Assembly (NCBI GenBank): GCA_947476675.1
Contig: CANJRL010000007.1
Location: forward strand, 1 to 44,537
Direction of reading: 5' to 3'
DNA length: 44,537 nt
DNA from: Phycisphaerales bacterium
GTDB lineage: Bacteria; Planctomycetota; Phycisphaerae; Phycisphaerales; UBA1924
Shown here piece by piece: positions 41,494 through 44,537 of the stretch. The position numbers were made by a program, and so were the translations under genes. Below the pieces are notes generated by a model. The model ran no database searches, was not told the DNA's origin, and saw only the letters and a program-made list of their open reading frames with translations. Within the stretch, counting starts at the first letter, position 1. Each line of letters opens with the position of its first letter.

Positions 41494-42564
41494 TCAGCCC
41501 GCCCGCCTCCCTTCCAGCCGGTAGACGTACGCCAGAACCTCCGCCACCGCCTCGTACTGATCCGCCGGGATCTCCTGACCCACCTTCACGCTCCGGTACA
41601 GCGCCCTGGCCAGCGGCGCACGCTCCACGATCGGCACACCCGACTGCGCCGCGATCGTCCGGATCTGCAGCGCCAGGTGGTCCGCCCCCTTCGCCACCAC
41701 CTTCGGCGCCCGCATCTTCGACGAGTCGTACTTCAGCGCCACCGCGAAGTGCGTCGGGTTCGTCACCACCACGTCGGCCTTCGGCACGTCCGCCCTCAGC
41801 CGCTGCATCGCGATCTGCCGCGCGATCCGCATCCGCCTCGCCTTCACCTCCGGGTCCCCGTCCGACGTCTTCCGCTCCTCCTTCACCTCCTGCTTGGTCA
41901 TCTTCAGGTCCTCAGAGTGCCTCCACTTCTGGTAGAGGAAATCCCCCAGCCCGAGCACGCCCAGGAACAGCAGGATCCACAGCGACAGCCTGAACACCAG
42001 CCCGAACATGTGCACGAACCCCGCCGCCGCCGTCAGCCCGGGGAGCGCCGCCAGCGCCGCCGCCTCGCGGCCCACGATCACCCACGTCACCGCCACGATC
42101 CCCGCCAGCTTCAGCACGCTCGCCACCGACTTCACCAGGTTCCTCTGGCTGAAGATCTGACCCAGCCCCTTGAGCAGATTCAGACGGCCGAGCTGCGGCT
42201 CGAGCGGCTTCGTGCTGAAGAGCCACCCGACCTGGATGAAGTGCGACGCGTACGCCGCCAGCGCGAGCAGCGCCACCACCGGCCCGGCGAGAATCACCCC
42301 GCGCAGCGCCGTCTGCCGCAGGTGGGCCCCCACCGTCACCACGTCATCCGACAGGTCCCCCACCCCCGAGGTCAACTCGGCCCGCATCATCGAGCCCAGC
42401 CCGCCGATCATCTCCGACCCGAACGACGACAGCACCACCGCCGCCGCCGTCAGCACGATCGCCGCCGAGAGATCCGCGCTCCGCGCGATGTTCCCGCGCT
42501 CCCGCGCCTCGAACAGCCTCCGCGCCGAAGGCGCCTCCGTCCTGTCGCCCAGGTCCTCCGCCAT
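41494..42564 (-). CDS. flhB: Flagellar export switch protein FlhB
   Basis: 356 aa. The N-terminus DRTEAPSARRLFEARERGNI is the family start. Four membrane helices follow (for example AAIVLTAAAVVLSSFGSEMI). After a cytoplasmic linker (KWRHSEDLKMTKQEVKEERK) the autocleavage motif NPTH appears in VVTNPTHFAVALKYD near residue 270. Self-cleavage between Asn and Pro switches export from rod/hook to filament substrates. It lies 3 bp after fliR and abuts flhA. Nothing is missing. Confidence 0.97.
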   Translation of the reverse strand: MAEDLGDRTEAPSARRLFEARERGNIARSADLSAAIVLTAAAVVLSSFGSEMIGGLGSMMRAELTSGVGDLSDDVVTVGAHLRQTALRGVILAGPVVALLALAAYASHFIQVGWLFSTKPLEPQLGRLNLLKGLGQIFSQRNLVKSVASVLKLAGIVAVTWVIVGREAAALAALPGLTAAAGFVHMFGLVFRLSLWILLFLGVLGLGDFLYQKWRHSEDLKMTKQEVKEERKTSDGDPEVKARRMRIARQIAMQRLRADVPKADVVVTNPTHFAVALKYDSSKMRAPKVVAKGADHLALQIRTIAAQSGVPIVERAPLARALYRSVKVGQEIPADQYEAVAEVLAYVYRLEGRRAG

Positions 42565-42567
42565 CGC

Positions 42568-43371
42568 TCAGCCTCCCCCCTTCGCCGCGCCCAGCCCCTG
42601 CACCCACACCCCCAACGCCTCCATCGTGTCGCCCACCGAGTACGACGCCGCCCAGTGCACCGCCCCCAGCGACGCGTACATCGTCGCCAGCGCGAGCATG
42701 ATCCGGACGGGAAAACCCAGGCTCAGCACGTTCAGTTGCGGCGCCGTCTTCGTGATCAGCGCGCTCGCCGCCGTCTCCACGAACAGGATCGCGAACACCG
42801 GCGCCGCCACGCGCATCGCCAGCTCCGTCCCAGAGACCAGCAGCCCCGCGAACAGCTCCAGCGGCGCGTCCCCGGCCCCGAACGCCCCGATCGGCACCCG
42901 CGCAAACGAGACCGTCACCGCGCGCACCATCATCTCCACCCCCCCGGCGGCGAGAAAAAGCCCCAGCGCCATGTAGAACAGGAACTGCCCCACGATGTCC
43001 GCGTCGCTGTCCACCGCCGGGTTGTAGAACCCCGCCAGCCCCAGGCCCATCTGCTGCCCCATGAGCAGCCCGCCCATCTCCATGCACACCAGCGGCAAAC
43101 TCGCGATCACCCCGATCGCCAGCCCGATCAGCGCCTCCGAGAACATCGCCGGCCCTAGCGACGACAGCGTCAGCTCCAGCGGGACCTCGCGGCGCAGGTC
43201 GATCGTCGCGTACGTCGCCGCCCCCAGCGCGATCGCCAGCAACGCCTTCACCCGCGCCGGGATCATCGGGCTCCCAAGGATCGGCGCGAAGAACAGCAGC
43301 CCAGCGATGCGCGACACCACCGCCAGGAACACCGGCAGGTGCGGCAGGAGCTGGTCGTAGGAGAGGATCAT
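42568..43371 (-). CDS. fliR: Flagellar export gate protein FliR
   Basis: 267 aa with six or so membrane helices: LLPHLPVFLAVVSRIAGLLF at the start, PARVKALLAIALGAATYATI, MFSEALIGLAIGVIASLPLV, GQQMGLGLAGFYNPAVDSDA and FPVRIMLALATMYASLGAVH. These positions match FliR, which forms the core of the export channel with FliP and FliQ. It follows fliQ by 7 bp and precedes flhB by 3 bp. The C-terminus (LGVWVQGLGAAKGGG) is short and glycine-rich. Confidence 0.95.
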   Translation of the reverse strand: MILSYDQLLPHLPVFLAVVSRIAGLLFFAPILGSPMIPARVKALLAIALGAATYATIDLRREVPLELTLSSLGPAMFSEALIGLAIGVIASLPLVCMEMGGLLMGQQMGLGLAGFYNPAVDSDADIVGQFLFYMALGLFLAAGGVEMMVRAVTVSFARVPIGAFGAGDAPLELFAGLLVSGTELAMRVAAPVFAILFVETAASALITKTAPQLNVLSLGFPVRIMLALATMYASLGAVHWAASYSVGDTMEALGVWVQGLGAAKGGG

Positions 43372-43378
43372 CGCGCCG

Positions 43379-43639
43379 TCACACGCTCAGGTTGAACATC
43401 TCCGCCGCGAACGCCATCAGCCGCTCTGCGATCCACCCCAGCAGCGCCAGCGTCACCAGGATCATCGCCACCACCTTGGGCACGAACACCAGCGTCTGCT
43501 CCTGGATCTGCGTCACCGCCTGCACGATGCTGATCACCAGCCCCACCACCACGCCCGCCGCAAGGATCGGCGCCGCCACCTTCAGCGTGATCAGCAACGC
43601 CCCCCGCACCGCGTCCAGCGTCGACGCATCCATGTCCAC
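43379..43639 (-). CDS. fliQ: Flagellar export gate protein FliQ
   Basis: 86 aa from GTG 43639, with AGGAGG seven nt upstream; ATG 43633 is an in-frame alternative. Two membrane helices, APILAAGVVVGLVISIVQAV and VVAMILVTLALLGWIAERLM, flank the conserved loop TQIQEQTLVFVPK, the FliQ signature. Four copies pack around FliP and FliR in the export gate. It lies between fliP and fliR, the usual order. Confidence 0.96.
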   Translation of the reverse strand: MDMDASTLDAVRGALLITLKVAAPILAAGVVVGLVISIVQAVTQIQEQTLVFVPKVVAMILVTLALLGWIAERLMAFAAEMFNLSV

Positions 43640-43664
43640 CGTCGGTCCTCCTTGGCCCCTCGCC

Positions 43665-44537
43665 CTACCCGCCGCCCACCGCCTGCGCCGCCGCAGACAG
43701 CCGCGCCGCCGTCCCGGGCTGCGCGAACGAATGAATCAGGCTCCCCACCACCAGCGTCCAGCCGTCCACCAGCACGAACAGCAGCAACTTGAACGGCAGG
43801 CTGATCAGCACCGGCGGCAGCATCATCATGCTCATCGAGATCAGGATGCTCGCGATCACCATGTCGATCACCAGGAACGGCAGGTACACCCGGAACCCCA
43901 TCAGGAACGCCGTCTTGAGCTCGCTCAGCATGAACGCCGGCACCAGCACCACCGTGTCCACGTCCGCCCGCGTCAGCCTCTCCGGCCGGCTCGTGTCCAC
44001 CCCCCGGTGCTCCAGCAGCATGTACACGCTCGCCCAGTTCCCCGTCATCTCGATCTGGTCGAACATGAAGTCCCGCATCGGCGCCTTCGCCCGCTCCCAC
44101 ATCTCGACCTGGCTCGCCACCTCGCCACGCTCATAGGGCAGGATCGCCTCCCTGTGCACCCGCTCAAACGTCGGCCCCATCACGAAGAACGTCATGAACA
44201 TCGACAGCCCGAAGACCACCTGCGCCGGAGGCAGCGATTGCGTCCCCAGCGCCTGCTTCAAGAGCCCCAGCACGATGATGATCCGCACGAAACACGTGCA
44301 CATCACCACGATCGCCGGCGCCAGGCTCAGCACCGTCAACAGCAGCAGCACGTTGATCGCGCCCGACAGCCCGCACCGCCCCACATCACCGCCGACACCG
44401 CCCTCCGACGCCGCGCCGCCCCCCCTCACCGCCGACACCGCGCTCTCCAGCACCGACACCGGGTTCACACTCTCTCCCAGCGCCGAGGCCCCCCCCGTCA
44501 TCATCCGCTGCGCCAACGCCGCCGCCGACGCCGGATC
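43665..44537 (-). CDS. fliP: Flagellar export gate protein FliP (5' end outside window)
   Basis: The frame is open to the right edge (44537), giving 290 codons including the stop. Core motifs: [53 protein letters not shown], the domain with [20 protein letters not shown] followed by [20 protein letters not shown], and [20 protein letters not shown]. About 58 polar Ala/Gly/Ser-rich residues precede the first mature membrane helix; in FliP this periplasmic stretch follows a signal peptide, and none is visible here, so the true start probably lies beyond the edge. In-frame TTG 44516 and ATG 44504/44501 have no ribosome site. First visible gene of the export operon, 25 bp before fliQ. Confidence 0.93.
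   Translation of the reverse strand, partial: DPASAAALAQRMMTGGASALGESVNPVSVLESAVSAVRGGGAASEGGVGGDVGRCGLSGAINVLLLLTVLSLAPAIVVMCTCFVRIIIVLGLLKQALGTQSLPPAQVVFGLSMFMTFFVMGPTFERVHREAILPYERGEVASQVEMWERAKAPMRDFMFDQIEMTGNWASVYMLLEHRGVDTSRPERLTRADVDTVVLVPAFMLSELKTAFLMGFRVYLPFLVIDMVIASILISMSMMMLPPVLISLPFKLLLFVLVDGWTLVVGSLIHSFAQPGTAARLSAAAQAVGGG

Noticed and set aside
39424-43158. A 1244-residue plus-strand open frame opposite flhA, flhB and fliR
   Set aside because: Arg/His/Pro-rich translation with no domain pattern; it is the antisense shadow of high-GC genes with clear family motifs.
1-44537. CRISPR array, insertion sequence, prophage or toxin-antitoxin locus
   Set aside because: No regularly spaced repeats, transposase, integrase, capsid or typical small paired genes were seen anywhere in the window.

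Overview
The window is a high-GC bacterial chromosome segment with short gaps and no phage, transposon or CRISPR signal. The gene content points to a Planctomycetota bacterium, most likely of the Phycisphaerae: a TPR-tailed Ser/Thr kinase with a glycine-rich head, very large secreted proteins ending in dockerin-like calcium loops, DUF1579 and DUF4139 proteins, and a complete flagellar export cluster with FliA. This placement is inferred from content and style; the window has no rRNA marker.

Layout from the left: (1) 1-3837, small envelope and regulatory genes: a membrane protein cut by the edge, a secreted DUF1579 protein, a DUF6314-like protein, a coiled-coil membrane-anchored protein of unknown role, and an orphan NarL-type response regulator. 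(2) 4030-10161, a three-gene minus-strand operon of exported amidohydrolase-fold proteins: an intact enzyme, a paralogue that has lost every recognisable metal ligand, and a TolB-propeller/amidohydrolase fusion. (3) 10250-16203, a polyhydroxyalkanoate (PHA) island: PhaR regulator divergent from phasin, a short PhaE-like subunit, class III PhaC synthase, two SDR reductases and a C45-type Ntn hydrolase. A perfect palindrome and a good sigma-70 promoter lie between phaR and the phasin gene, and a 15-bp perfect inverted repeat lies between the two SDR genes.

(4) 16213-26259, a Ser/Thr kinase with TPR tail, then two convergent giant secreted proteins (1407 and about 846 aa) that share FG-GAP repeats and a dockerin-like C-terminus, separated by a rho-independent terminator. 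(5) 26349-34727, metabolism and housekeeping: ATP-dependent PEP carboxykinase, tRNA-His(GTG), an M24 peptidase, a large FAD/4Fe-4S 2-hydroxyacid dehydrogenase, and a DUF4139 protein. (6) 34714-44537, a minus-strand flagellar cluster in transcription order fliP-fliQ-fliR-flhB-flhA-flhF-flhG-(two-TM unknown)-fliA-folK. It encodes the export gate, the GTPase/ATPase pair that sets flagellar site and number, and the flagellar sigma factor.

The items most worth a second look are the catalytically dead amidohydrolase coupled to its live paralogue, the self-contained PHA island with candidate operators and an unexpected Ntn hydrolase, the convergent dockerin/FG-GAP paralogues, and the unknown small membrane protein inside the flagellar operon.
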